Shown: positions 45,601 to 59,481 of the stretch, in pieces
Numbering within the stretch: the first letter of the stretch is position 1
Layout: the number at the start of each line of letters is the position of its first letter
Assembly: GCA_947846985.1 (NCBI GenBank)
Contig: CANTUZ010000008.1
Location: 23,889,352 to 23,953,351 of the forward strand
Reading direction: 5' to 3'
Length of the DNA stretch: 64,000 bases
Origin: Fratercula arctica
Lineage: Eukaryota; Chordata; Aves; Charadriiformes; Alcidae
Position numbers and translations under genes: made by a program
Notes under the pieces: generated by a model
Database searches by the model: none
Seen by the model: the letters and a program-made list of their open reading frames with translations, nothing else
What the model was told of the DNA's origin: nothing

Positions 45601-46250
45601 CAGTAACGGCAACTAGGCCGTAGCTTTCTAGCAGCATGGTGGCTTCCAGCTCCTCCTGTTCATTGCCCGTGCTGCATGCATTCACGCAGAGGCACTTCAG
45701 CTGGGCTGTCGGCCATGTCATCTTCTTAGAGGAACATGCCTTAATTCCTTTGGTGTATTTCACTGGTGTTTCCCTCTTGGCTCCTATTACCTCAGGAGCC
45801 CCTGGCTCTTCTGCATAAGATTTCAAGTGTGCTGCAATGTAGTTAGCACGTCTCAGAGCAACGGGCTGCAGGCCCTTGCTAGCATCCCATCCCTCTACTA
45901 ACTGTTGTATTGCATCCCACAGCTTGTCACAGGCAAGCCTGATGTTGCCCGTCTCCTGCATCAAGCCTAATTTGAAGCTATCAATGAGACCCACTAGCTT
46001 GTGAGCAAAGATCCTCTTCCCCCCTTTAGAAAGGTGAACCCCATCTGATGCCAGCAAGTCTGGTGCCGTGTAGGCCATCCCATTATTGAAAAACTCAAAA
46101 TTGTGGCCGTGACACCAGCTGCAGAGCCACGTATTAATAGACTGGGTTCATCTGTTTCTTCCAGTGTTGCTGCCCATGACTGGGAGGAGAGCGGAAAAAA
46201 TAACCTGTGCTCCAGCTTCCCTTACCAACTGTCCCAAATCCAACATGCCA
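45590..46250 (-). pseudogene. CR1 upstream ORF end joined to ORF2 start
   Basis: Minus-strand frame 46078-45590 (162 codons) begins with LLASDGVHLSKGGKRIFAHK, typical of the C-terminal esterase-like part of the CR1 ORF1 protein. It ends with AQLKCLCVNACSTGNEQEEL and LEATMLLESYGLVAVTEAW, the start of the endonuclease. Upstream, LPVMGSNTGRNR and QSINTWLCSWCHGHNFEFF are readable back to about 46230. That one frame spans both parts may be native layout or a chance result of decay. The frame is broken on both sides. Confidence 0.8.
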
Positions 46251-49200
46251 TTTTTTGATAAGGGGATAACCTACACAATAGGCATCATTAATTTCTATAT
46301 TTAGAACAAATTACAGAACAAACAAGTGTTTATTGCAGAAAAGAGTTCTATGGTCATGACTGATTTTCCAGTATCTATGTCAAGAGCTGGATGAAATAAT
46401 TTATTCCCTCAGCTAAAATCCTCCATATCTCAAAAGACTTTGCAATGGAGATGAGATTCCTCTAGAGAAGCTCTAATTCTGCCTTACTGGCAGATTCTGG
46501 AAGAGAAAAAACTATTGTATTTTTTTTTAATGTTTGAATGCTACAGTGTCAGCAGAGCAGCTGTCAGAAGGCAAGAAAACCAAGTAGAAACTAGCCTTGA
46601 AGTATGTTTGATGGGAAATAACCTAAAAGCTGTAGATTGCTGAAAAAGTGGCACAGCCAGACCTTAAGGGAAAGGGGAGAGCTGCAAAAGCTTCTAGAAT
46701 TTTTCAGGGTTATTTGAGACCAGCTAATTACACAGCTGAGGGAGCTGAGCCCAGGCAGGGCTAGTGACAGGAACAGAGCTGCTCGATCTAGGTCACCAGA
46801 ATAGCTATGGCTCAGGTTTTTCTATCTGAGGGACTTTTATAGCTCCCTTCTGCATAGTATCTAAAAGCCTTACACTCTCTTTATGTGTTTATTCTCAAAA
46901 CCTCCCTGTGAGGCAGGTTGTCACCATTTTAATCATAGGAAACTAAAACCTTGAGACTGTAGGGAAGATCCTCAGTTGGCATAAATTCTCAAAACTCCAT
47001 TAGCTTACTGACTTTCCAGTAAGGCAACTGGAACTAAAATGATTTAAACTGGCTAAGTCCCCTTACATGATTTGACTAAGGTCGCACAGGATCAGGTCTT
47101 CTGGCCCATCGTTTTGTTTTTCATGTCTGATGTAGGCAAATGTGACTGAAGAAGAAACCTCCATCCTTTGCCAATGCCCAGCTGCCTGCAGAAAGTATTT
47201 CCAGGCTAAATGCACAGTATCTTTTAAAGCCAATGCCTTAGCATCCAAACACTACAACATGGTTTGGCCAAGTATCAGCAAAAAGACCATGAGGAGAGCA
47301 AAAGGCGTATCATCAATGCCTGGGGCTGGAAAGATCGTTATTCTACCAGCAGCAGCAAATACCAGAACTCGATGGAAGATAACTTGTTTCTCATGGAAAT
47401 GAAGATGGGAGGTAAGTATACAGAATTGAGGCATTTTTCCAAGATGAATAGTCAGTTCTTTTAAAAGTACTTTCACTGAGTTTAGAGCAATTTGAACTTC
47501 ACATTTGGGAAACAAAAAATATTTTGTACATTTTTTTATACTTTAGCAGCAACAGAATAAAATTGAACAACTCAGATGTGGGACAAAAATACTTCTGAAA
47601 TAGGCAAGGCCAGCTGGGAGGAACAAAAGGAGAAAAAAGTTAAAGAAAATTTTCTACCACATTCCTGCTATCTTTTCTCCATCACCAACTTATTTCAGTC
47701 CAGATTTCAATTATTTTGCATAGTATCTTAATTCTGTTAGTGATTGCATTTATCTGCATGGAATAATTTATAAAGTGCCAGACTCTTCACCTCAGTTGTA
47801 AATCCTAGGAGCAGAAATGTATAGACAGATTTGCAGTGCATAATAAGTCTATATATAAAGTATCTATAATGTGTCCTCTAGTTCTTGATAAATATGACCC
47901 AGAAAACTACTGCTCTGGAGTCCTGTATATTATTGCTTAAGCAATATAAAAGTCAGTATTATTTAAAATTTTTTAGGCTTTCAATGGGTTAGATTCTGTT
48001 ATCCTGCAACAATCACATATTAGCATGTCTCAAGTACATACATGTAAATCCTTCTTGCGAGAATCTGTGTCAGCATCTGGGAACTATGTTGGCTACAGGC
48101 ACGACCAGGAAATCTGTGCACAAGGTCTACAGTCTGAACATCCAGATATTACAGACTAGAAACCACCACACTCAAAAAGCAAAACAATCTCTTTTCTAAA
48201 GGAATTACTAGTTTAGCAGAACAGCATATGAACATAACAGACAGGTACCACTCTAGAGCTGACCTGTATTCATATGGCCTGAAAAATGAGAGGAATAGGC
48301 ATTGGGGGTGGAGGGGAAGGGGACAGGGACACAGACCTTATCTTTGATAAAAGACATTGAAGAGAACCCACAAATCAAATCCTTGGACTCGAGGTTAAGG
48401 ACAAAAGAAAGCAGGAATCCTTTCTGAAACCAGTTCAGAAGCCTTCTACAAGACTTGGGAAAAAAAAAATCACATGCATTAACAACAGTTTTAGGGCTTT
48501 TTTTCCCTTTTAATTCCTTCCAAAGTCTAATAAAAATGCAGTACCTTTTAACAGGAGCAACTGATGGAGTTGGAAAAATATATGAGCTTTCTGTCACATA
48601 AGACTTTCTTCAGGTCTCTTTATCTGTTTAAGGCCTACAGAATTTCTTTTGTTTACATCCATAAGGACCATAGTTACAGCCACATTAGTACCACTTTTTT
48701 CCTCCTTTATATCACAATCTCTATCAAAACCAGTATGAATCCTGAATCCTACAAAAAGCACAAATCCTATGAATCCTGATACTCACTAAAAAAACCAGCT
48801 CATTGCCACCGTCAGATATCTTTTTACGTATTATTCATCAACAGCAGAAGAGGAGATGCTAATAAGTTTCAACTCAAGGGTACTGTATAACATAGCTAAG
48901 CCCATATGGTTTAGTTAACACAGCTTTCCAAGATTATTTTAATATGCATACTTTGGTCCTTGCAGCCGGACAAGCTGGGGTTTTATTTGTTGGGGTTTTT
49001 TTTTTCTCTTTTTTCTTTTTTTATCTCTCCACCATCTGTTTCATGAATCCTTGAATTTATAATATAAAGGTCATTGTTTCAGCATATGGGGAACTGGGTT
49101 TTGCTAATAAGGCAGAAGTTGGCAAGAACTAAATGAATTTATACATTTTAATAAATGTATATGTGCGTGCACCACCATGAGTGTTTTGGACCATGTAACT

Positions 49201-50390
49201 TTAAAGTATTTGATAAATTGCTAGGAGGGGGTCTTAGAGGGAAGTCTTGAATTAATGGTCCCAAGGAAGAGCTTTTAATGAGATCTTTGGGGATCTGGTA
49301 TGGATTCTTAACATTTAAAATAGACACACTTAAGACACGTTCCAGATTTTTTTTTGTGTAGGTCTGGATAGGAAATACTGTTGCAACACTGAATCAGCAA
49401 TATAGCAAATGTCCACCTAGGACTTTACAAGAGAGGAACATGATCTTAAAATTGAAACCTGAAAGAAAACAGGTTTCACTCAGGCTCTCAGAGTCTCATA
49501 CTCATCAGTATCTGTGAAGTCCCAGAAGTGTGTCCAGCTGTCAGGGCAGGGATGCTCACATGGTCTAGCCAGTGGTCATGCACACCAGTGCTCATGTCCA
49601 CAGATATTAGGTCCAGGATCTGTTGTGATGACAGGGAGGACAAGGGATGGCACCTGCCAAGTCCTTGCCACATCTCTGCAGTTCTTTGTAGGCTGGTGAC
49701 AATGTTCAAGTTTTGGATACGTGTTTCTGAGACCTTCTGGAGCTGACCGTGAGGAGTGTCTTTATCCTGTCCCACCTCTAGAGTCATAAGGAGTCATCAC
49801 TGTCCTTTGTCTCCAAAGCTGGCTGCCTTATGAAACTGCAGGTGGATGAACTGAGGTCTTGAAGTCATGCCAACCCTGAAGGGTTAACGAGAGCCATTCT
49901 GAGAGCTTCTTTTCCGCTGTTTGCCCCTCTGGTGCTTCCACATCCAGACATTCCCATCAATTTCCCATTCACACCGACCTTAGTCTTTCTATTACAGTCC
50001 TCTACATCTGACTTTTTAAGTGTGTGTGTCTGTACTCCTTTTAGAGGGAATTGTCTAATGCTTAGAGTCAAGGATTACTTCAGGCAATGCTTTGTAAGAT
50101 ACGAACTTTTGGTGAATGATTACTTATCCAGATCCTTAGGATGTAAAACCAGATGGCAAGACAATCCTACAGTGCTTACAGAATATAACACAGCAGAGAA
50201 TTGCACAGCTGGGATATCAGAAGACAGCCAAATGGAAGTGAACTTCTCCTCTGTGACTACAGGAAGAATCTCACAAAATATCACTTCTGACAGTATTAAA
50301 ACAGTGGCTACTAACATTCAGTTTCTTACTGCTTCATTCATTTGGAATTTCAACAGCATCACTGTCCTCTCCAGGAAGAGGGAAAAGGAA
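46251..50390. other. Non-coding DNA, no gene seen
   Basis: No named repeat or exon. The longest frame (49932-50447, 171 codons, plus) has four N-glycosylation-type sequons (NCTA, NFSS, NITS among them) but runs into the reverse side of the CR1 tail at 50391 and has no family I can name. Other frames are below 115 codons. Confidence 0.5.
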
Positions 50391-50679
50391 ATCATAGAAT
50401 CATTTCGGTTGGAAAGGACCTTTAAGATCATCAAGTCCAACCATTAGCCCAGCACTGACAAGTCCACCACTAAACCATGTCCCTAACCACCACATCTACA
50501 CATCTTTTCAATATCTCCAGGGATGGTGACTCCACCACTTCCCTGGACAGCCTGTTCCAATGCTTGACAACACTTTTGGTGAATAATTTTTTCCTAATAT
50601 CCAGCCTAAACCTCCCCTGGTTTGAGGCAATTTGAGGCCATTTCCTCTTGTCCTATCGCTTGTTACTTGGGAGAAGAGA
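50391..50679 (-). mobile_element. CR1 LINE 3' fragment, minus strand
   Basis: A short CR1 tail: ATCATAGAATCATTTCGG at 50391, then GACCTTTAAGATCATCAAGTC and the 3' untranslated region with CCACCACTTCCCTGGACAGC. It ends near 50679 after GTTACTTGGGAGAAGAG. The tail matches the copy at 22449 rather than the other three. No coding part remains. Confidence 0.93.
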
Positions 50680-53600
50680 GCCAAGGCACTGACATTCAAA
50701 GACAGACACGCTGTGTGTAGGACCCCTGTTTGGATATCAGGACAGAAGGCTGTGAACAGCTAGCGTTATTTAACCAATTTCTAAGATCAGGCAAGGGGAA
50801 TATGGGAATTTGTGATTGCGATACTATAAGTATGTGTATACTATATGCTTACGCAGCTGTGGGTTCCACTTACAAGGCCATGGGCTCACTGCTTGATGAG
50901 TCCCTCAGGATCAGAATGGCAAGAGGGGTGCAGCCATTCTTGATAATTCTCTTGCGCTCCTTGCACTGGGAGCATCTTCCTTCCTCCACCCGAAAAATTG
51001 TCTGACAGCAAGGCAAATACAGGAAAAGTTACATGGCTGTTTTTGATTAGTTACAACTGTTTTTGATGTGTGATTATTTTAGCAACCTTTCTGCTATTGG
51101 ATTATGACTATTATTTCTGGGGATAATTTGTTAGCAGTTAAACTAGATAACTGAAAAGTTATTTTTTAAACTGTATTTGTGTTGTGGAATTCAAAGCTCT
51201 GGGTATTTATTTCAATAAGGATTTATGGGGGTTTGTTTTTCTATCTTTACAGAATTCATAACACTGTGCTACATAAAAATAAGGTCACATTTTATGATCC
51301 CCTACTTTGACACCTGAGAACAGTTAAGAATCAGTTGGAAGCTCAAGTGTTTCCAGTCATCGACTTTCCTCCTGTAGATAAAAGACCAGGCTGGGTTTTA
51401 GAAAGCCTTTTCTTTAATATATGGTATATTCCATCTAAATTAAGCACAGAGAATTTACAGGAGAAAATAAAGTAAAAATTGCAAAGGTCTCAATTAGTAA
51501 CATAAAATACTAGCCACACTAATACTCAAACATTTTCAATGCAACACAGCAGACTATGCATTTTTCTTTAGCACTGGTTTCCCTCCTCAGCCTCATTCTC
51601 TATTTGCAGGTCAGATAAGTTTATCATATCACCACATTAGCTCTTCTCAGCACACACTGAGGGAAGGAACCCTGCAGTATCACAGCTGTCCATCACACTG
51701 AAGTGATTAGGCAAAATCTTGCTTCCCCTGTCAGTGACGAGCTAGCAGCGGTGAGCTGCTGCCAGCCCGATCCAGCTTCCCACTGACTGTTACAGCCAAA
51801 GATGAAAATCCACTGTGCGTTGTCATCCCTGACAGCATCCATCAGAGGCTGCCTGTCAGCTTGCTGCAGTTTTGACTCTCAAACACTGAGCCAGTGTCTC
51901 CAGCTTACCACGCCTCAGCATACTGCCATCATAGGTATAATAAGAGGAACAAAGGGTTTGCCTCTAAAAAACCTTAATTTTTCTCAGCTTTTGTTTTTCA
52001 GTATTCCTGAAATTATTTTAAAAAAGCACTAGTGTTAATCTATTTGAACACAATGAAGTGCTCAAAGTCCCAAATTCAGTTATGACAACATGCAGTCATT
52101 AAAGCCCTCCAGACAGTAACGTGAGTTCCAGTTTGGGAGGTCTGAGACTATGAATTCTGATCTGTCAGGGATAAACAGGCAGTCATACATTCATACAAAA
52201 GAACAATTCTTACTGGTATTAGTGTGAAGCATATTGTGGACAAAGGACAATGTTTAACTTTTTTTGGGTAACTCTTCACATCATTGGTATCATGCCTCTA
52301 AGCGCTTGGACGCATCATAAAACAGAAACTTCAGTGGACCCCTTAGGAACTACTGCAGTTTTAGAATGAGAAATAGTAGCACATTCTGATGTAATCTTTG
52401 AGGTTCTTTTAAACCATAAGTATTAAAGAGTATTTTTTTTCCTCTTTTGTGTGTGCATACAAATATTCATTTCCCAACACAACAAATCTACTGCTGTTTG
52501 TTTTCATAAAAGTCTAAATATAGAGGAAATAATTCACTTGTTCCATGCAAAGGTCTTTTTCTTTTTTGGTAGCAAAACACTCTTTATGAGTCAGCAGCAG
52601 TTTATTGCTTTTCTGTCTCAAGAATTTTTGAGGCAGGCTCTCAAATTAGGTTGGATTTTTCACTCATGTCAGTCAGAGAGAACTCATTGATTTCACTGTT
52701 TGCAGAGTGGTGGAGATCAAGTCTTTATCCCACAATTTTTCTTTTTCTTTTTTTTTTTTCCCTCAACTCAACATTTTGGTAAAGCACATAAAAAAGTTTC
52801 ATGAAACCTCGAAAGATGTGGCAGGGAGTGCCTTTAACATTACTGATTTTATTGGCCCTTCTGTAACTTTATCAATGTCTTTGAGAACTGGTAAAGAACT
52901 TAATAATGCTGTAAAAACTGTTTGCTCACAATAAATATGAAAATCTCTCCTACATTTACTCAATAGATAGAATTTTAAAGCTGAGATAAATAGATGTAAC
53001 ACCCCACAGGAACCATGATTTTGGAGTAAAACCATTTAGCACTGCAGTGCATAACAGTAACAAATATTAATATAACTACAGAAGAAGCCAAAGAACTCAA
53101 GTACAGACATGTACTGCTACCCATTGAGTGTACCTGAAAAGTGTGAATAGTTACAACTCAATAAACAGCAAAACAGTTTTACCCATAAGGTTCAATGTAC
53201 TAGCGGGGAAACGCATGCAGGAACTCAAGAAATACACACAATTTAAATACACAGGGACAGTATACTTCAACATAAGATCTTTCTCATTCATATTGCAGGA
53301 AAGCTGCCCAAAAGAGCAAGATCTCAATAGCAGGAAAGCAGAGCAAAGACAAGAGGCATACCTGTACACAAGATGCTCTCTGCATTCCTATTATGGCATA
53401 ATAGAAAAATAATATTCAAATATAGGCTGTGTTCCTTGTTGTTACTTTAACACTAAAAAACAAACAAACAAACCCACAACAAAACACTGGGAAAAAAAAC
53501 CACCACAGCTCGGTTTCAGGTAGTGTAAAAGGGAAGGGTGACTAATTGGGTAATAAGAACACTTAACAGAGCTGGCTACTAAATGATTAATGATTAAACT

Positions 53601-56600
53601 TCAAAAAACAAGTAGATAAGTGACCAAACATGCAGTATTACTCGGCTTTCAAATACATGGTGCACATGGTCTGCCTGCAGACTACATGACTAGATTACGG
53701 CTGCTGAAATGCCATGTAAATCTAGACCAGAGCCAGATCACAAATAAATTTTTTTCCAGCTTTGATTCCATCATGAATAATCATAGATATGTGAGCCTGA
53801 GTTTGATGTTGGGTAAACTAAAGGAACAGCTTACCTGGAATTTGAATACAACTAATAATTAAAGCACTGAATTTATAGAAAACACATCTTCCTGGAGATC
53901 GTTGGAATTTGTCATGTTGCAACCAAGGTTACAATGTGTTTAAACAGAGGGTTATTCCATACAAGTGGAAAGATTACTTTGTATTTGACAGGTTGACTGG
54001 CACACTAGAATTCTGAATTTGAATCAAACATCTAAAAACTATAGGGATGAACGTACTAGTCAGAGGAAAGATTCATTTAGCCAGTATCTGGCCTTTAACA
54101 ATAGCCATTCACAGAGGCTCAGAAGTATATAAGCCTGGGATGGAGTGATAATTCCCCTGCCTCTGAGCTTCCAGCAGTTCCCAAAGCAGCAGTTGCCTCA
54201 CCAGTATCATGATTACCTGAGTCTGTATCATTTATTAAATCATATTTTGAACCCATCAAAACTTGTGGCATCTAAAAAATTCAGTGGGTATGAATTTCTC
54301 AACTTAATTATGCCTAACACAAAAAAAGTTCTTCTTTTCATTTGATATAAACTGTCTGCCCGGTCATTTCATTTCATGTGCCTTAGTTTATGTCATTTGA
54401 ATAGTGAATAATCATTCTCTCAGGCCTTCCCCTGTGTCATTCAGGATTGTATAGTTCTCTATAATAAATATTCACAGTCATTTCTTTCCCAAGCTCTAGA
54501 GTCTCAGCTATTTCATTTGCTCTGCATACAGAAGGTGTTCTGTACCTCTGATCATTATTCTCTGTGTTATTCTAGGTTACCATATCCTTTTCTGAAATGA
54601 GGTGAGCAGACTTGTAGCATATATTTAAATGTCAGTTCCCCAAAACTGTATGGAGCTGTATAACGATGTTTCAATACAGCCTTTTCAGTATTTCCTAACA
54701 CCTTCACTTTCCTTCCCACCACCTAACACCAAACTGATATTCATAAGTAACTACAGATAAGCTTATAATTCTCTTTCAATAATAGCGTATTTAGAACCTA
54801 CCATGATATATGAAGATGTTGCTTGTTTTCCTCTGTGTGCATGGGTTTTTATTTGCCAGTATTGAATTCCATCTGCTGCTTACTCGGCGCTGTGAAATGG
54901 TAGAACAGTGGTCTATAGCCATCCTCATTTTCAATATTCTCTATCATCAGCAAACTTTCCTATTCATCCCTTTTTCATCATAAAGGAATATGTTAAATAG
55001 TAACCATTCCAGCATCTCATTTCATTGTAAAAATAGATAATTTCTTCTGACTCTGCTATCTAACTTTAAAGTAGCTATCAGTTTCTGAGAATACAGTTTC
55101 TTTTGTCTTGTGACAGGTTAGTTTCTTTAACAGCCATTGACAAAGAACCTTGTCATATGCTTCGGTGTGCTGCAGGGAGGGAAAATGCAGCTGGTGCAGG
55201 GCAGAACTACGGAATTAATTAAGAGATATGAATACTTACACTATAGTGGGGATCAAAAATACTCAAGGATCATTTTAAAAGATGAGCTTACTGCAATTAA
55301 ATATACTTTCTTACTGAACAAAAATCTTGTATAAATGACTACTTAATCTGAAAAAAGCTGTGCTGGAAGTTGAAACATGATTTAGACTAGAAATAGAATG
55401 CATTATTTTAAATGGTGAAGACAATCATTCAAACAAATAACCAGCAGCAGTGGTGGATTCTACACCATGTACAATATTTCTTAAAAGTGTCTTTCAGTTA
55501 AAATTATTCTTTGCAAGTTCTATGATTTCCATTATGAAGAAAATTAGATTAGTCAGTTCTAATGGTATTTTCTAAGCTGAGTCTGGCGTTTTCTTAATAA
55601 CATGCTGCTTTATTAATTCTTTTTTTGGTCCAATTCCCGGAAAATGTTCTAAAAATCCCCTTCTGTATGAGCTTAGCCTAGAAATCTTACACTGATATTA
55701 GTCAGTTACTAGTTTTCTCTCTGTAATCTCATCCAAAGTAATGTGCTACATTAATAAACATTCACACTGTGGTATTTATAAACAGCATACCACTCCAGTA
55801 CAGACTGTTCTTATGCAAACACTTTGGCTCAAAATATTTAACTGCTACCAAATGTCTTCCTTGAATCCTTTGTCTGGATAACCTGTACAGCAGACATCCA
55901 TATGCAAAGTTAGTAGCTGGCCACTTTCTGATTTAAATTTCAAGTTAAACTGCTATAGAGATCCTATGATGGATGTAGAAAACAACAGCTGCTTAAAGCA
56001 GCAATAGACGTCTGCTCTCATCTCCTTGAGTGACGGTGATACAATGCCTTTATTCTAAAATTGCTGTGAAGATCTCCCATGTGGCAAAAGGCGGCCAGCA
56101 TAGACAATGAGAGGGTTCAGTGCTTTCAGTCTTACGATTATACAATTTTTTCTGTCTGATAAACTGTTCCAGAATCATCTGAGCTGAAAGCCATAAGCCT
56201 ATTCAATGCTATATCAATTTGTATGATCGTTTTTCCTGTAGTCAAATGTCATATTTCTGTTCTAGCCAACTTTAGCTTATATTGAGACCACTAGCTTCAG
56301 CTTTTCCATGAGCCATATGATCTCAGTGTGTATATAGAGCGATTGTCCTTGCTCCAAGCTCCATAAACAAAAAGAAAATTTATTTATTTGGAATGCATTG
56401 GCTACATTTTTTTCCCATAATGCTGAAAAATGTGCCCAAGCGCATCGCAAGTGATGCTTGTAATTTGTAGTTTACCATCTATACTGCTGACAGTTTAGAG
56501 ATCAAATAATGATGTGTGAGAGGTGTGCTGATAACTGCAGACCTATTTATGTTACATTTCAAGAGAAGATATGCAGCAAGCCCAGGCATCCACCACCACT

Positions 56601-59445
56601 CAACAGCTTATTAATCAGCAGCCTGCTGGTCTCCCATCACCTTTGCTATTCTACACTGTCAGGAGCTATGTTTACACGAGAGCTCTCAGTGCAGTTGTTC
56701 CTAGGAAGGATACAAATACCCGTCTGGTCACTTTTCTGACTGTAGAATTGCCAAATGCTGATAGGGGTCTCTGGATAAATGAATGTTATTTCCCCTCAAA
56801 AAAAGTAAAGCGTGGGAAACCACATAACCAGATCTCTCTCTTGAGTTCACTTGGCATTCAGCATAAGATCACTCTAAAAGAATGAAACAAAATAAAGAGA
56901 GGCATTTTCAACATTTCATAATACACACCCTTTTTAAAAAATATCTTTTCCCCAAACAATAAAAAAAGAAATTACTACTTATATTTAGAAAACAGAAATT
57001 AAGTGGCCCAAGATCAAGAGTAAATTCAGTTAAATAAAGGAAGCCCAGTAGGTTTGCTTCTAACGAATTGTGCAATAACGAATGCACACCTTTAACTTTC
57101 CAGCTTTCAAAAATAAACAGGTAAGTTATATGCTGGCTATTTACTCCTAAGCATTTGGGTAGCACTGTCTGGGACTTCCTTCTGCAAGCTACAACATCAG
57201 GAAGCACAAAATGAGGAGTGGGAGGTTTTGCCAGAAATATGTGGGGTCAATAAAAATGGGACTACACAATGAACACTCTCCTACACTCATGCAAATAGAG
57301 GGAAGCATGGGGAAGTGATATTTCAGTGTGATTTTCTTGACAAAGACTTAGTGAAGAACCAAAAACTTACCCTATTACTTTTTATTGAAAACACTGTTCT
57401 CAGTGAGATATTTTTGTTAGTGAAGTATAGACACAATGCTGAACTGAATTGTGAACTGAAGATAAGACAAAATGGTAATGAGCTCTAATTGAATACAACA
57501 AACAGGGTTGGTCAGGCCATCATGAGCACAGAATGGGGTCTCCTATTAAAATAATGTCCTTTGCTAAATTTCTTTTGGACATCTGAAATTTTGGTGATTC
57601 CAGCTATGGTTTACCACTCTTTAAATAGTTGTTTAACAAAAACCTGTTTCTATAGAAAACATTTAGGACAGGCATTCTCCGTACCTTCAAGAAAGCTCAT
57701 ATTATGGGGTTATATTTCATGCTACCTACTAACTCAACAAGAGATCTAAAGCCCCACACCATGGTGAAAATGGAAAGAAAGAATAAAAAGATTGTCAGTC
57801 ACAATGCAGGACTACCTAAAACTATAGGTCTGTTTCCAAACAACGGCACAGGATCCAGCAATATTATTTTTTAAGAAAGCAGCTATCCCACTGTGAATAC
57901 TACCTGCTGTTAACTCTTCTGCTCTCAAAATAATATTCTAATAAATCCTTAACAAAATGCTTTTCATTATACATAGTTCATTTGTGTGCATTAGAAATGG
58001 TGCCACTGACTGATTTACAGTAATTAGTCTCACTGTGGTAGGTTTTTGATGTGTCACCTTCTATTTCAAGAGAGAGAGGCTGTAGGATGTGGTGGGATAA
58101 GAGAACTGTTGTGAACATGTAGGAAATTCTCTGTGAAAATTACTGTTGACCACACAATGTGACAGCTCCAACCTTTTTTTTTTTAAACCAAATCCATTCA
58201 TTTTGCATCCTTCCATTCATATTTCAGTAAAAAATAGACAACTGTTATTTTAGAGGTGTGAAGAAAAGCAATTATTATCGTGCCTTACTAAATATACCAA
58301 TGGACATATGAGAAAACTTCAGCGGATGACAGTGCATTTGTTAAATGTGGTATACACAGCATGGTATACCAAAGCAGAAATTAATTATTTCACTCTGATT
58401 TTTTAATTATGTATTATTTGTAAGATATCTGTGCTCAGAACTCCCAAATGAACTCAAAGCTCTGCTACTTCAGATGCTGTAAAGTAGTATAAATGTCACA
58501 ATCAGGTATATATAATGGTTATATATAAAGTACATAGAAAGGCCATACTGCCCAGCCAGTGGATAGCAAGCCACTCCAGGCAATTTAAGAATATATGAAC
58601 AAAATGTTTACACTTTTTTTTCCTTTTTTTTCTGTGAAATGTGGGAGTGATAGGAAGTAGAAAATGAAGGAAAATAAGGGAATTTCCTACACAATTCAGT
58701 ATGAATACACTAGTGGTTTTTCATTTCATTGACATTTTAAAAAATTTCAAATTATATTTTGCCTGTAGAAAGACTACTAACTGACCATCCATGCAATCGC
58801 TTAAAAAAAACCAAACACACCAACAAACAACCAAAAAGAAAAAAAAAAAGCAAAGAAACTTTTAGGATTCCTATATGTTATTTAAAAGTTTTCAGGCTAG
58901 CAATGGAAAACAGTAGATCAACTCTCAGATTAAATGGATAGAATTATTGGCTCTTATTCAAATTCAGTCAATGTATTACATTCTTTCTGTCACAATTAAT
59001 ATCTAATTGGTTTTCTAAGACATTTTAATTTTATTTTTTTCACTTCTAAGTTTAGATCATGGGCAGTTTTATCATTCTGTGCCTGCTGATGAAATAAGAA
59101 CTAACACTATCTTTGGATGCTTGATGTTAAATTAATAATATCTCCAGTGGCGCTTGTAGGAAACACAAAGTATCACTATCTGATTACCCACCTAATCGCT
59201 TCCTTCCCATTTGTCCCTTTGACTAGTAACCAAAGCACCTTTTTGGCTGTTTATCTTGCATTTCCTATAAATCAATGAGTACTCTCAGTATTTTCTTTCC
59301 TCTTTGGTCAACAACAATGAGACACACAAAGCCCAGCAGATAATCCAGGTGCATTTGCCTGCATCCACACACAGTCTGCTCTAAAAATCCTGAAATCCAT
59401 TTCCAAGCTTGTGCCTTGCAACTCTGTTCTCCCTGCAGGAAAACT

Positions 59446-59481
59446 TCTCCTCACCTCTAATTTCTTATAGAGGTGAGGAGA
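59446..59481. repeat. Perfect 14-bp stem hairpin
   Basis: TCTCCTCACCTCTA (59446-59459) and TAGAGGTGAGGAGA (59468-59481) are exact reverse complements with an 8-nt loop. GC content of the stem is about half, higher than the surroundings. No promoter or terminator role is implied. Confidence 0.9.

Larger units (their letters stand above)
42291..46250 (-). mobile_element. Long CR1 LINE, minus strand, split by an LTR
   Basis: This is the longest CR1 copy in the window, about 3.3 kb once the inserted LTR (44085-44734) is removed. Its 3' end is at about 42291 (TTTCATAGAATTGTTTGGG in plus reading). Going 5' it holds the 3' untranslated part, the ORF2 C-terminal domain, RT, a linker, the endonuclease, and the C-terminal part of the upstream ORF. 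CR1-like sequence fades near 46250, so it is 5'-truncated within the upstream ORF. Stops and frameshifts are spread through it. Confidence 0.93.

Noticed and set aside
47142..47402. 86-codon frame with several cysteines
   Set aside because: No zinc-finger or other spacing pattern, and no splice signals that fit. Likely chance.
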